The notes under the pieces were generated by a model. The model was not told where the DNA came from. It made no database searches and worked only from the letters and a program-made list of their open reading frames with translations. A program made the position numbers and the translations under genes. Of a stretch of DNA of 43,113 nucleotides, positions 17,064 through 25,400 are shown piece by piece (positions within the stretch are counted from its first letter, which is position 1; the number at the start of each line of letters is the position of its first letter). The stretch comes from Bacillota bacterium. Its GTDB lineage: Bacteria > Bacillota > UBA4882 > UBA8346. The stretch lies in NCBI GenBank assembly GCA_023435565.1, contig JAEYRN010000047.1, positions 1 through 43,113 on the forward strand. The letters run 5' to 3'.

Positions 17064-17993
17064 CTACACCTTCTCAGTTGTGGTTTTACCCATAATTCCG
17101 GATGGCTTAACCACAAGTATGATAATTAAGATTCCAAAGGCGATTGCGTCAGCCAATTGTGAGGAAATAAATCCCTTGGTTAAAGTCTCAGCCACGCCCA
17201 TGATTAAGCCGCCAATCATCGCTCCGGGAATACTTCCTATCCCCCCCAATACAGCTGCGATAAAAGCTTTCAAACCGGGCATGATTCCCATGTACGGTTC
17301 AACTTGCGGGTAAGCACTGGCGAACAAAATACCGGCAGCAGCAGCTAAGGCTGCTCCCAGAGCAAATGTAAACGAAATAATCCAGTTAACATTGATGCCC
17401 ATTAAATAAGCAGCGCCCCGATCGTAGGAAACGGCGCGCATTGCTTTACCGGTCTTGGTTAAATTAACAAAAAGAGTTAAGCAGAGCATCAGAACGAATG
17501 ATACTAAAAAGACGATAATCTGGGTGAGACTGATATCAACCTCCAGAACTTGTTTAAACCATTGTTTGGCCATATCAAATATGAGAAAAACTTGATTGGT
17601 ATCAGGATATTGTTTAGGATTGGGTCCGATTTGAGGGATTACCCGGGCGCCGTTTTCCAATAAAAATGAAACACCGATTGCGGTAATCAAGGCATTGATC
17701 CGCGGCGCATTTCGTAACGGTTTATAACAAGTCCGTTCGATAATTATCCCGATCAAAGCGCAGATAATCATCGCTATTAAAAATGAAAGCAGATAATAAA
17801 AAGGCGTCATTCCGGTGGACATCAATACGAAAAAACCGGCAAACGCCCCTAACATCAAAACATCGCCATGGGCGAAATTGATTAATCTAACGATACCGTA
17901 AACCATGGTGTAACCTATAGCCAATAAAGCATAAATACTGCCTAACGATAAACCGTTAACCATTTGTTGCATAAATTCATGTAATAATCCCAC
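17064..17993 (-). CDS. livH: Branched-chain amino-acid permease LivH
   Basis: The 309-residue permease has the LivH start NGLSLGSIYALLAIGYTMVYGI, the loop MRAVSYDRGAAYLMGINV that contacts the ATPase, and the GGIGSIPGAMIGGLIMG segment. It begins with GTG after GAGGGTG. The gene is separated from livK by a 12-bp-stem hairpin, which probably lowers expression of the membrane genes relative to the binding protein. Confidence 0.96.
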   Translation of the reverse strand: MGLLHEFMQQMVNGLSLGSIYALLAIGYTMVYGIVRLINFAHGDVLMLGAFAGFFVLMSTGMTPFYYLLSFLIAMIICALIGIIIERTCYKPLRNAPRINALITAIGVSFLLENGARVIPQIGPNPKQYPDTNQVFLIFDMAKQWFKQVLEVDISLTQIIVFLVSFVLMLCLTLFVNLTKTGKAMRAVSYDRGAAYLMGINVNWIISFTFALGAALAAAAGILFASAYPQVEPYMGIMPGLKAFIAAVLGGIGSIPGAMIGGLIMGVAETLTKGFISSQLADAIAFGILIIILVVKPSGIMGKTTTEKV

Positions 17994-18021
17994 TTTTTCA
18001 CCCTCTTTATTTCAAAACTAA

Positions 18022-18050
18022 TAATGGGAGAATATTGAATTCTCCCATTA
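18022..18050 (-). terminator. Intercistronic hairpin between livK and livH
   Basis: Perfect 12-bp arms TAATGGGAGAAT and ATTCTCCCATTA enclose a five-base loop. A long T-run is missing, so partial termination or protection of the livK mRNA 3' end from decay is likely. Confidence 0.75.
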
Positions 18051-18118
18051 CATGACATTAAAAATATTATACCTTAAATTGGCGTTTTTTTAAAGACTTA
18101 GCCTTTACCAATTCTTTT

Positions 18119-19255
18119 TTACGGGTTAACAGTACCCGCATATTCGGTAGCTAATTTGCCGTCTTTCTTAACTAGTTTCAACATAACCGCCGATTTAACC
18201 GGGTTTCGTTTCTCATTAAACCGAATATTACCGGTTACAAATTTCTTATCGGTCTCCATCATTGCGGCCTTTACTGCATCCGGATCGGTACTTCCCGCTT
18301 TTTCAATGGCTTCGAGTAAGATGTAGGTGGCATCGTATCCCAAAGCAGCCAGTGCGTTAGGCGTCATTTGATATTTTTCTTCATATTTGACAACGAAATC
18401 TTTGACGTCTTGATCATCAGAATCCGGTGAATAGTGATTGCTATAATAACAATTCAACACTTCATCGCCGGCGTTATTGGTGATCTCATCCCAACCGTCG
18501 CCGCCCATCATCGGAATAGTCATGCCTTGGCCTCGAACTTGTTTGGCAATCAATGAAATGGTGCTGTAATAATCGGGAATGAATAATACATCCGGTTTGG
18601 TGGATTTAATCTTAGTTAATTGGGCATTAAAATCTTTATCACCGGTACTGTAGGACTCAGAAGCTACTACAGTTCCGCCCAGCTCTTCGAATTTCTTTTT
18701 AAAGCTGTTCATTAAGCCTTTGGAATAGTCATTGGTAATATCATAGAGTAATGCGGCTTTTTTGGACTTAAGAGTTTCAAAAGCAAATTGGGCGCAAACT
18801 TCGCCTTGGAAAGAGTCGTTATAGCAAGCTCTGAAGATAAAATCTCCGGCATCGGTAACCGTATCATTGGTAGAAGAGGGGGAAATCATAATCACTTTTT
18901 TGGCTTGAGCATCTTTAGTAATTGCTAAGGAACATTTGCTGGTAAGTGCCCCAATGAATCCGACCACTTTATCTTTGGCAGCAAGTTTTTTAAAGGCGTT
19001 GGTGGTTTTTTCAGGGTTAGCTTCGTCATCCTCGACAATTAGTTCAACTTGTTTACCCAAAACACCGCCTGCAGCATTGATTTCCTCAACTGCCAACTTG
19101 ATGGCGTCACGAGTTTGAGTACCATATGCGGAGACTTGACCGCTGATTGGTTGAATGGCTCCAATTTTAATGGTTTTGCTTTCTCCGCAACCTGCCATTA
19201 ATGAACCGATCATTACCAGAACCACTAACAGTGTCAGAATTCTATTTTTCGTCAC
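18119..19255 (-). CDS. livK: Branched-chain amino-acid binding lipoprotein LivK
   Basis: The 378-residue protein has a lipoprotein signal with lipobox LMAGC (Cys23) and a type I periplasmic-binding fold. Marks are IKIGAIQPISGQVSAYGTQ, the NAAGGVLGKQVELIVEDDEANPE stretch in parts, and the ALGYDATYILLEAI segment. It captures leucine, isoleucine, valine or related amino acids and delivers them to LivHMGF. It starts with GTG after AAAGGGGG and has its own strong promoter. Confidence 0.96.
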   Translation of the reverse strand: MTKNRILTLLVVLVMIGSLMAGCGESKTIKIGAIQPISGQVSAYGTQTRDAIKLAVEEINAAGGVLGKQVELIVEDDEANPEKTTNAFKKLAAKDKVVGFIGALTSKCSLAITKDAQAKKVIMISPSSTNDTVTDAGDFIFRACYNDSFQGEVCAQFAFETLKSKKAALLYDITNDYSKGLMNSFKKKFEELGGTVVASESYSTGDKDFNAQLTKIKSTKPDVLFIPDYYSTISLIAKQVRGQGMTIPMMGGDGWDEITNNAGDEVLNCYYSNHYSPDSDDQDVKDFVVKYEEKYQMTPNALAALGYDATYILLEAIEKAGSTDPDAVKAAMMETDKKFVTGNIRFNEKRNPVKSAVMLKLVKKDGKLATEYAGTVNP

Positions 19256-19291
19256 TAAAAGACCCCCTTTTTATTTTATTTCATACTTATG

Positions 19292-19320
19292 AATATATCA
19301 AAAGAACCCTGTGATGTCAA
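19292..19320 (-). promoter_or_regulatory. livK promoter
   Basis: Minus strand TTGACA (19315-19320), exactly 17 bases, TATATT (19292-19297), about 37 bases upstream of the GTG start. Confidence 0.75.
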
Positions 19321-19359
19321 TTAAGCGTGGGGTAGGGAAGAATTTCCGATTACATTAAT

Positions 19360-19761
19360 TCATGATTTTTTCTTTATCTTCTTCGCCACTTCAGGAAACG
19401 CCCTTCGTAGCTGCACAACTACCCAAGCCTTCGTCTCTTCGTCGCCCTGCTCCCAAATATCTGCAATCCTAGAAAAAATAACCGCCAACTCCAAATTTGG
19501 AACCGGAACGGATAGACTATCGCAATCATACTTTGCCGCGTCTTCTTTCATATCGCCGAATAAAATCCAATCCGAACCAACTCCATATAACTTTGAAAGC
19601 TTAATCAGAGCGTCGGCTGACGGCTTGGTTTTATCGTTTTCAATTGTACTCATATTCCCTTTGGAGATACCTGTTTTTTCCCATACTTGTGGGATAGTCA
19701 GATTTTTAGACTCCCGAAGCATTTTTAATCTGGTCCCAATAGAATTGGTATTCGGTTTCAA
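19360..19761 (-). CDS. XRE-family regulator
   Basis: This 133-residue protein has a Cro/CI-type HTH (about 8-64): IGTRLKMLRESKNLTIPQV, the recognition helix in ISKGNMSTIENDKTKPS, and LIKLSKLYGVGSDWILFG. The C-terminal half is acidic then basic and matches no domain I know. The start is a TTG at 19761, nine bases after AAGGAGAT; the longer ATG reading to 19830 has no ribosome site. It lies upstream of livK in the same direction, but livK has its own promoter, so it is probably not part of that operon. The real target may be the structured region to its right. Confidence 0.85.
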   Translation of the reverse strand: MKPNTNSIGTRLKMLRESKNLTIPQVWEKTGISKGNMSTIENDKTKPSADALIKLSKLYGVGSDWILFGDMKEDAAKYDCDSLSVPVPNLELAVIFSRIADIWEQGDEETKAWVVVQLRRAFPEVAKKIKKKS

Positions 19762-19785
19762 AATTAAATATCTCCTTGACAAAGT

Positions 19786-19797
19786 TCTAATATTAGA
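19786..19797. promoter_or_regulatory. Perfect 12-bp palindrome upstream of the XRE gene
   Basis: TCTAATATTAGA lies 25 bases before the TTG start, within AT-rich promoter-like sequence. It is a candidate autoregulatory operator; function is inferred only. Confidence 0.4.
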
Positions 19798-19890
19798 TAT
19801 AATATATTTAACAACTGGTAATAACTCCAAAATAAAACAATCAATAGCACTAAAAACACATTTTGTGTTTCATGTTATTTGATTGGCCCC

Positions 19891-19976
19891 GGACGGAAAC
19901 GCGGGAAACACAAAACCACTGACCACGGGCTGCCAACCTCTTATCAGTCGTTTTGTCCGGATATCGTTTTCCGTCC
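19891..19976. other. Nested inverted repeats, possible structured RNA or cruciform
   Basis: The outer arms GGACGGAAACG (19891-19901) and CGTTTTCCGTCC (19965-19976) pair with one bulge. Inside them ACAAAACCACTGA (19910-19922) and TCAGTCGTTTTGT (19944-19956) pair with a single C-C mismatch, leaving a 21-base loop. A second hairpin, TGCGGC-TTGC-GCCGCA, lies at 20005-20020, followed by three AAGTTTGAA-like repeats. The stretch is more GC-rich than its surroundings and has no ORF of note. I do not recognise it as a known RNA class. Confidence 0.6.
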
Positions 19977-20119
19977 CCCAAACTTTAGGAATATTATACC
20001 ATAATGCGGCTTGCGCCGCAAAGTTTGAAAAGAGAAGTTTGAAGTTTGAAAATTTTTATTGCTGCCGAAATATGAAGACAGAAAATAGAAACACGTAATA
20101 TCGAAAGGAGATATACTTG

Positions 20120-20242
20120 ATGAAAATTCTTTATTCTATAACCACTTTTACCATCGAGCTTAATGCTGTTATTAAGTTGATTTTCAAATCAATCCTTTTA
20201 TCAATCCGCCAAAGGCTTATTGGAAAGAGCAATGAATTCTAA
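20120..20242 (+). CDS. Possible 40-residue small protein
   Basis: An ATG follows the strong ribosome site AAAGGAGATATACTTG and opens a 40-codon frame. The product is hydrophobic and basic, with ITTFTIELNAVIKLIFKSIL then LSIRQRLIGK, so it could be an amphipathic or membrane-associated peptide. It is divergent from the XRE gene and separated from it by the inverted-repeat region. I recognise no family. The ribosome site is the main support, and chance remains possible. Confidence 0.4.
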   Translation: MKILYSITTFTIELNAVIKLIFKSILLSIRQRLIGKSNEF

Positions 20243-20264
20243 ATTTATCACCCGCTTTTAGATA

Positions 20265-20624
20265 TTAGTCGCTAGTCAGCCACTTCATGGCATCCGATTC
20301 TGAACTAAAAACTCTAATTGATTTCTTATTACCTGCGATGGAGGTAAAGGTGGTCTTCCTCATACCTTTTAACCCTAGAATAGCAACTTTTTTTTCATAT
20401 TGTGCACACCGTTCTTCAAACTCTCTAAAAGCTTTAAATATATCAAAATGGAAAAAAGCATTGGTAACATCAAATAAAGCCAACACCGAATTTAAAGGAT
20501 TTTTAATAAATTCCTCCCTAGTAGCGGTAATCAGACTCAACGTTTCTTCCTTTGTTTTTATGGACTCGGAGAAGTTTATTAAATAAATTTTTTTACCTTG
20601 GTGCATGATAGTTGAAATCCCCAT
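20265..20624 (-). CDS. STAS/SpoIIAA-like domain protein
   Basis: The 119-residue soluble protein appears to have a SpoIIAA-like (STAS-type) fold. It has an early strand GKKIYLINFSE, a helix of type KEETLSLITATREEF, LALFDVTNAFFHFDIFKAFREF, and then KVAILGLKGMRKTTFTSIAG. A final VFSSESDAMKWL helix matches the usual ending of these small proteins. Function in this group is unclear and no anti-sigma partner is nearby. The 193-base gap to its left (20625-20817) shows only its upstream region. Confidence 0.6.
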   Translation of the reverse strand: MGISTIMHQGKKIYLINFSESIKTKEETLSLITATREEFIKNPLNSVLALFDVTNAFFHFDIFKAFREFEERCAQYEKKVAILGLKGMRKTTFTSIAGNKKSIRVFSSESDAMKWLTSD

Positions 20625-20817
20625 TAGTGAACCCCTCCTATATAATTAGCCATGAAGCTGGCCGTATGTAAATATTATCGACTTGAGAGGTACATCTTAT
20701 AAGAGATTTTTTATTAAAATGCCTGCTCTGTGGCAATTAATTCGTAAACCTTCATTGATACCCATATAACTTATCATTTATATCCCGGTTCGGCTTTATT
20801 TGTTTTAAATATTGAAT

Positions 20818-21213
20818 TTATTTTTCCCGCAGGGCCAAATACGTAGCGATCATGATACACTTACTACTAAGGGTTGCGCCAGATACCCCGTCAACCTTGG
20901 GAGTTTGCCTCCTTAAGATCCGATCGACAGATTCTAAAGCTTCATACCCCTTACCGCACTTCTGTTCCTTGATGGAGATCCCGGCAATTCGCCCTTCCTT
21001 AACAGTTACCTCCAAATCTACATCAACTAAAAATTCGCCAAATCTCCCCCGATATACTCCATTAGGTACTTTTGTCAAATCAATATCCTCTATCTTCATA
21101 TAAGCCGCTTCAATTCTTTTCTCCATCTTCCCGTCAAATATTTCAAAAACTCCCCAGGCGCAAAATATAGCTACAATTAATATTACTACTAAGCTAATTA
21201 CAGTTTTTTTCAT
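20818..21213 (-). CDS. FMN-binding domain protein, membrane-anchored
   Basis: The 131-residue protein has an N-terminal membrane segment (about 4-24) and an FMN-binding domain as found in RnfG and NqrC. The DGVSGATLSSKC stretch carries the Ser/Thr to which FMN may be covalently attached through phosphate. Its ligand residues and length fit small stand-alone members. It starts 11 bases after the EFR1 gene and should be co-transcribed, giving a small electron-transfer unit. Confidence 0.85.
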   Translation of the reverse strand: MKKTVISLVVILIVAIFCAWGVFEIFDGKMEKRIEAAYMKIEDIDLTKVPNGVYRGRFGEFLVDVDLEVTVKEGRIAGISIKEQKCGKGYEALESVDRILRRQTPKVDGVSGATLSSKCIMIATYLALREK

Positions 21214-21224
21214 CTTTATCCCCC

Positions 21225-22019
21225 CTACTTTTGTATAAAACCGGCTCTTTGACCGGCAATCTCAGCAAAATTTACTTCCGGATGATGATATTGAATCCCG
21301 TTAGCCTGTTGGCCTCTAAAATAGATAGCCTTATGCGGGCAAAAATGATAACATGCCAAGCATTGTTGGCACCGACCCTGCCATTGTGGCTTATCATTCA
21401 TCTTTATATTGTCCATAGGACAAACTTTAGCGCAACTACCGCAGCCGTTGCAATCCGAGCCCACACTGAAAAACCGGTCTTCCTGGTTTACTCTTGTTAT
21501 AAACGGAATATTCCTGATCGGCCATAGAAACCATAATAATTCCGGATCGCGCTTTTGTCGTTCGGAATTAATCATCTCACTTATTTGGACAATTTTTAAA
21601 GTCGACTTATCCAAGAGCTTCTTTTGAATCCTTGGCGGGTCCACTTTGGTAAAAGTAATATCATTTGAAGGCATTCTAATATATATCCCTGCATCGAGCT
21701 TCCGGTTTTTTGTCTTCAAGAGCTGGCTAAGCTGATTAAAGGCTCCTCCCACCACCGGCCATCCTTTGGTAACCACAGCAAAAATATAACTTGCTTTTGT
21801 CAAGTCGGCTTCTTTGACAAATTCCTGAACAATTTTGGGGATCCCGACATAGTAAAGGGGAAAAACGAACCCGACCCGCTCCGTTTTAACGCTAAAATCC
21901 CTTTCCGCAATTGTCTTTACAATTGGTTTTAATGTGCAGTTCCCGATTTTTGAACCAATTGATTTGGCGACTGCCAGAGAGTTTCCACTTCCGCTGAAAT
22001 AAAAAATGGTTGTTGACAT
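21225..22019 (-). CDS. EFR1-family flavodoxin-ferredoxin fusion protein
   Basis: The 264-residue protein fuses a flavodoxin-like domain (about 1-150, start IFYFSGSGNSLAVAKSIG, an FMN phosphate loop) to two 4Fe-4S clusters near the end. The cluster ligands are CNGCGSCAKVCP and CQQCLACYHFCP. This is the EFR1 arrangement common in anaerobic Bacillota, thought to carry electrons between flavin and iron-sulfur partners. It is preceded by the tetR-type gene on the same strand and by a palindrome matching that gene's own operator, so it is likely its regulatory target. Confidence 0.92.
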   Translation of the reverse strand: MSTTIFYFSGSGNSLAVAKSIGSKIGNCTLKPIVKTIAERDFSVKTERVGFVFPLYYVGIPKIVQEFVKEADLTKASYIFAVVTKGWPVVGGAFNQLSQLLKTKNRKLDAGIYIRMPSNDITFTKVDPPRIQKKLLDKSTLKIVQISEMINSERQKRDPELLWFLWPIRNIPFITRVNQEDRFFSVGSDCNGCGSCAKVCPMDNIKMNDKPQWQGRCQQCLACYHFCPHKAIYFRGQQANGIQYHHPEVNFAEIAGQRAGFIQK

Positions 22020-22036
22020 TTTTTCCTCTCCTTTTA

Positions 22037-22061
22037 AAAAATGAATTTAATATTCATTTTT
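22037..22061. promoter_or_regulatory. Predicted TetR operator upstream of the EFR1 gene
   Basis: A 25-bp palindrome with TGAAT/ATTCA core and AAAA/TTTT flanks, broken by one mismatched pair near the centre. It shares AATGAAT and ATATTCATT with the tetR promoter palindrome. It lies 17 bases upstream of the EFR1 start. Confidence 0.7.
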
Positions 22062-22072
22062 ATAATATAAAA

Positions 22073-22687
22073 TTATTTAATCAGTCCTTTTAATCCATAT
22101 AAATGATAATTAAGAATTTGAGAAAAAGCTTGCCTGAGTTCCTCCTTGGTGCTAAACCGCTTAAAAATCTCAAAGATACAATTAAAAAGGTTTGCATAAA
22201 TTAGTTGAATTAATGGCTTGATAGCTTCCAGTTTCTCTTTGCCGATTGGTTCCGGAAGAGCTTTAACATAATTTATAAACAGATCGATTGTATAATTCAG
22301 CAGTTCGTTTTTGGCATTAGCATATATGGTCCCTTCGCCCTTATCAAATACTGCTATTAATTTAAGACGATTATCGCTATAAAAATCAAGCATTTCGTCT
22401 TTTGCCAGTATATAAAGGGGATTATTTTCAAGCCCCGTCAACGACGTTCCGGGAGCAGCCAGAATTTTATTTTGTAAATAAGCTTTGAATTTAAGAAGAA
22501 AGTCCTCCGGAATAACCGTCTGAAATAAGACTTCTTTCTTTTTAAAATAAAGATAAATATTACCGACCGATATCCCGGCTTTGGCTGCTATTTCAGCCAT
22601 GGTTGTATTTTGATAACCTTTTCCGGCAAAAAGCACTAAGGCCGCCTCCAGAATCCGGTCCTTTATTTCATCCTTTAAAACCTGCAT
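22073..22687 (-). CDS. TetR-family regulator
   Basis: The 204-residue protein has an N-terminal TetR HTH: KDRILEAALVLFAGKGYQNTT in parts, then MAEIAAKAGISVGNIYLYFKKKE with the typical recognition helix. The rest is a helical ligand and dimer domain. The gene starts at an ATG just inside its own palindromic operator region and lies upstream of the EFR1 gene in the same direction. Two near-identical palindromes indicate that it represses both itself and the flavodoxin-ferredoxin/FMN pair. The inducer is unknown. Confidence 0.92.
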   Translation of the reverse strand: MQVLKDEIKDRILEAALVLFAGKGYQNTTMAEIAAKAGISVGNIYLYFKKKEVLFQTVIPEDFLLKFKAYLQNKILAAPGTSLTGLENNPLYILAKDEMLDFYSDNRLKLIAVFDKGEGTIYANAKNELLNYTIDLFINYVKALPEPIGKEKLEAIKPLIQLIYANLFNCIFEIFKRFSTKEELRQAFSQILNYHLYGLKGLIK

Positions 22688-22698
22688 CTATTTCACCC

Positions 22699-22749
22699 AA
22701 TAATGAATATTATATTCATTATTATAATATGGCTTTCTTTCAAAATCAA
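22699..22749 (-). promoter_or_regulatory. tetR-type promoter and perfect 25-bp operator
   Basis: Minus strand TTGATT (22744-22749), 17 bases, TATAAT (22721-22726). Overlapping and just downstream of the -10 lies a perfect odd palindrome (22699-22723) with arms AATAATGAATAT and ATATTCATTATT, placed to block transcription initiation. Confidence 0.8.
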
Positions 22750-22764
22750 GTCTCTTTTGAATTA

Positions 22765-22796
22765 ATAAAAAACCGCCCAAAATGAAGGGCGGCTTA
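22765..22796 (-). terminator. Terminator after thrS
   Basis: The minus-strand stem GCCGCCC / GGGCGGT with an eight-base loop is followed by TTTTTT. It lies seven bases past the thrS stop. Confidence 0.9.
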
Positions 22797-22802
22797 TTAA
22801 TT

Positions 22803-24710
22803 CTACTTTCTTTCCTTAACCTCAGATAATATCCTACCTGCTATCTGTTCCACCTGCTGCACACCAAGATCCCCTTCCTTCCTGGTACGAACCGCTACCT
22901 TTCCTTCGGCAGCCTCCCGTTCGCCAACCACTAACATATATGGGACCTTCTGCAACTGCGCCTCTCGGATTCGATATCCAATCTTTTCGTTCCTAGAGTC
23001 AATTTCAGCCCTGATTCCCTGTTGCCGCAATTGCTCCATCACCGTCCGCGCATACTCAAAATTCTCCGGAAGTACCGGTAATAACACTGCTTGTACCGGC
23101 GCCAACCAAACCGGTAATGCTCCTTCGTAATGCTCCAAGAGCACTCCAAAAAATCGCTCCATTGATCCTAAAAGCGCACGATGGATCATATAAGGACGGT
23201 GGTCCGCGCCATCGCTCCCTTTATAAGCAAGGTCGAACCGTTCCGGTTCGTTGAAATCAAACTGAATGGTTGAACACTGCCATTCCCTTCCCAATGCATC
23301 TTTAATCTTGAGGTCGATCTTCGGACCGTAAAAAGCGCCGCCGCCTTCATCCACCTCACTGGGAAGGCCGGTCTTAGCGATCGCCTGCCTTAAGGCTTCC
23401 GTGGCAGCATCCCAACGATCTTGCTCGCCGACCGATCCTTCAGGACGAGTGGCCAAATATAGTTTGAAATTTTCAAACCCGAATGAACGGATTAAATATA
23501 AGCAGAAATTTAAAGTCCGATCGATCTCCTCCGGCATTTGGTCCGGTCGGCAAAAGATATGGGCGTCGTCCTGGGTAAATCCGCGTACTCGGAGTAGACC
23601 ATGTAAAACGCCGCTCTTTTCATAACGATAAACAGTTCCTAATTCCGCCCAACGGAAAGGTAGTTCCCGATAAGATCGGCCGCGGTTCTTGTAGATAGCG
23701 ATATGAAAGGGACAATTCATCGGTTTGGCATAAAACGGCTGTCCTTCTATCTCCATCGGGGCGTACATGTTTTCCTTATAAAAACCCAGATGGCCGCTGG
23801 TCTCCCAAAGATTGGCCTTACCAATATGGGGAGTATAAACCAATTCATATCCGTTCTTATAATGCTCTTCTCTCCAGAAATTTTCGATCTCATTTCTGAT
23901 CCGGGCGCCTTTGGGATGCCAGAGGACCAGTCCGCCGCCAATCTGGTCATCGATGGAGAAGAGGTCCATTTCTTTACCGAGTTTACGATGGTCTCGCCGA
24001 ATCGCTTCCTCTAGAAACTTTAAGTACTCTTCAAGCTGGGCTTTGGATGAAAAAGCAGTCCCATAAATGCGTTGCAGCATCTCCCGGGATGAATCACCCC
24101 GCCAGTAGGCCCCAGCTACGGACATCAGCTTAAAGGCTTTAATCCGACCGGTGCTGGGTAGATGCGGTCCCCGGCAGAGGTCGGAAAAATCTCCCTGCTT
24201 GTAAAAGGAGATGGAGCCGTCCTCCAAGCCTTCCACTAACTCTTGTTTATACTTTTCGCCTTTAGCGTTAAAATTTTTCAAAGCATCGGCCTTACTCATT
24301 TCAAATCGTTCGAATGGTAAATCGGCGCTAATAATCTTGGCCATCTCCGCTTCAATCTTTGGTAAATCTTCTGCTGTCAACGGTTGAGGCAAATCAAAAT
24401 CGTAATAAAACCCGTTCTCAATTGCCGGCCCGATGGCTAGCTTAGCTCCGGGGTAAAGATTACACACCGCTTGTGCCATAACATGAGATGTGGAATGGCG
24501 AATTATCTCAAGTCCTTCCGATTCTTCAGGTTTGATTAGTTTTAAGTCAATCTCCCTTTGAAGCGGCTGGTTTAAATCAATAAGTTTGCCATTAGCCGAT
24601 GCGGCAATTACTTCTTTAGCCAATCGTGGTCCAATTGACTCCGCTACTTGCAAAGGAGTTGTTCCGTCCGGATACTCCCTAACGCTCTGATCGGGGAAAA
24701 TCACTTTCAT
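22803..24710 (-). CDS. thrS: Threonyl-tRNA synthetase
   Basis: The 635-residue class II synthetase has four parts: an N-terminal TGS domain (MKVIFPDQS start), an editing domain (HSTSHVMAQAV, DLCRGPHLPSTG), a catalytic core, and an anticodon-binding domain. The core includes NCPFHIAIYKN with a zinc cysteine, motif 2 around YEKSGVLHGLLRVRGFTQDD, and motif 3 near RPYMIHRALLGSMERF. The start is the ATG at 24710 after GGAAGGAGATCC; it overlaps the nudix stop as ATGA. It is regulated by the upstream T-box and ends at a strong terminator. Confidence 0.98.
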   Translation of the reverse strand: MKVIFPDQSVREYPDGTTPLQVAESIGPRLAKEVIAASANGKLIDLNQPLQREIDLKLIKPEESEGLEIIRHSTSHVMAQAVCNLYPGAKLAIGPAIENGFYYDFDLPQPLTAEDLPKIEAEMAKIISADLPFERFEMSKADALKNFNAKGEKYKQELVEGLEDGSISFYKQGDFSDLCRGPHLPSTGRIKAFKLMSVAGAYWRGDSSREMLQRIYGTAFSSKAQLEEYLKFLEEAIRRDHRKLGKEMDLFSIDDQIGGGLVLWHPKGARIRNEIENFWREEHYKNGYELVYTPHIGKANLWETSGHLGFYKENMYAPMEIEGQPFYAKPMNCPFHIAIYKNRGRSYRELPFRWAELGTVYRYEKSGVLHGLLRVRGFTQDDAHIFCRPDQMPEEIDRTLNFCLYLIRSFGFENFKLYLATRPEGSVGEQDRWDAATEALRQAIAKTGLPSEVDEGGGAFYGPKIDLKIKDALGREWQCSTIQFDFNEPERFDLAYKGSDGADHRPYMIHRALLGSMERFFGVLLEHYEGALPVWLAPVQAVLLPVLPENFEYARTVMEQLRQQGIRAEIDSRNEKIGYRIREAQLQKVPYMLVVGEREAAEGKVAVRTRKEGDLGVQQVEQIAGRILSEVKERK

Positions 24711-25120
24711 TTTTGGATCTCCTTCCATTTTTGATACAGTCCAAAAGCCTGACCGGCCATTTCTCGGTCCGGTAAAAACGTTAACCGGTCGAGTTCAGAC
24801 TTAGAGAGCAGTTTATAATCGATAAAAAAATCTTTTTCAGGAATTATCATTCCCGGTTCGGCTTCCATCAGAAACCATTCTACGGTTTTAAAATGTTCAG
24901 TCCCGGACTCCAGAAAACTGTACGAAGTAACCCCTAGTTTTTCGATAATCCGGGCTGTAAGGCCCGATTCTTCTTTCACTTCCCTAATTGCAGCTTCAGC
25001 GGCATTTTCTCCAGGATCAATATGCCCCTTCGGAAAGAGCCATACATTGTTATGCCTCTCCAAAGCCAATAATTTTCCGTTACAAAAAACCAAACCACCC
25101 GCGCAAAATTCCTTAATCAT
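24707..25120 (-). CDS. Nudix hydrolase, first gene of the T-box operon
   Basis: This is a 137-residue nudix protein. The nudix box is complete: GHIDPGENAAEAAIREVKEESG (GX5EX7REUXEEXG) at about 32-53. The FPKGHI context and later SYSFLE and TVEWFLMEA resemble diadenosine tetraphosphate (Ap4A) hydrolase-type enzymes. It sits between the T-box leader and thrS, overlapping thrS by four bases. Since synthetases make Ap4A as a by-product, co-expression with thrS would make sense; that link is inference. Confidence 0.88.
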   Translation of the reverse strand: MIKEFCAGGLVFCNGKLLALERHNNVWLFPKGHIDPGENAAEAAIREVKEESGLTARIIEKLGVTSYSFLESGTEHFKTVEWFLMEAEPGMIIPEKDFFIDYKLLSKSELDRLTFLPDREMAGQAFGLYQKWKEIQK

Positions 25121-25164
25121 GGTTCTCCTTCAAAAAAGTTTAAAGTGAAAAGGGTAAAGGGTAC

Positions 25165-25396
25165 AAAAAAACCCCACTCCCAAAAAAGGGACGGGGTTAA
25201 CCGCGGTTCCACCCTTGTTGGCTATATCAGCCCACTCCATCCGACCATAACGGGGTCAACCGCCGGTTTGTGCAAAAGCCTTTTCACCGGAGCATCCAAG
25301 GTGGTTTTGACTGTACGTACTGGAAAGATCCCAGCTCCCTTTCCTCTCTAAAAGCCGTCTACAGCCTGCTTCCTCTTCATTTGCGCAATTGTTTAA
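25165..25396 (-). promoter_or_regulatory. T-box leader controlling nudix-thrS
   Basis: The minus strand contains the invariant T-box AGGGTGGAACCGCGG (25201-25215). It is followed by a terminator with stem AACCCC-TCCC / GGGA-GGGGTT and a T-run (about 25168-25200). The upstream 180 bases fold as stem I, with a GAGGAAGCAG start and a GGTGAAAAGG region. An ACC triplet near 25301-25309 would fit a threonine specifier, but I cannot place the specifier loop with certainty. Uncharged tRNA-Thr should open the terminator. Confidence 0.93.
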
Positions 25397-25400
25397 AATA

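Noticed and set aside
19891..19976. 6S RNA or another known RNA class
   Set aside because: The size is far below 6S RNA and no signature of a known riboswitch or small RNA could be matched. I leave it unnamed.
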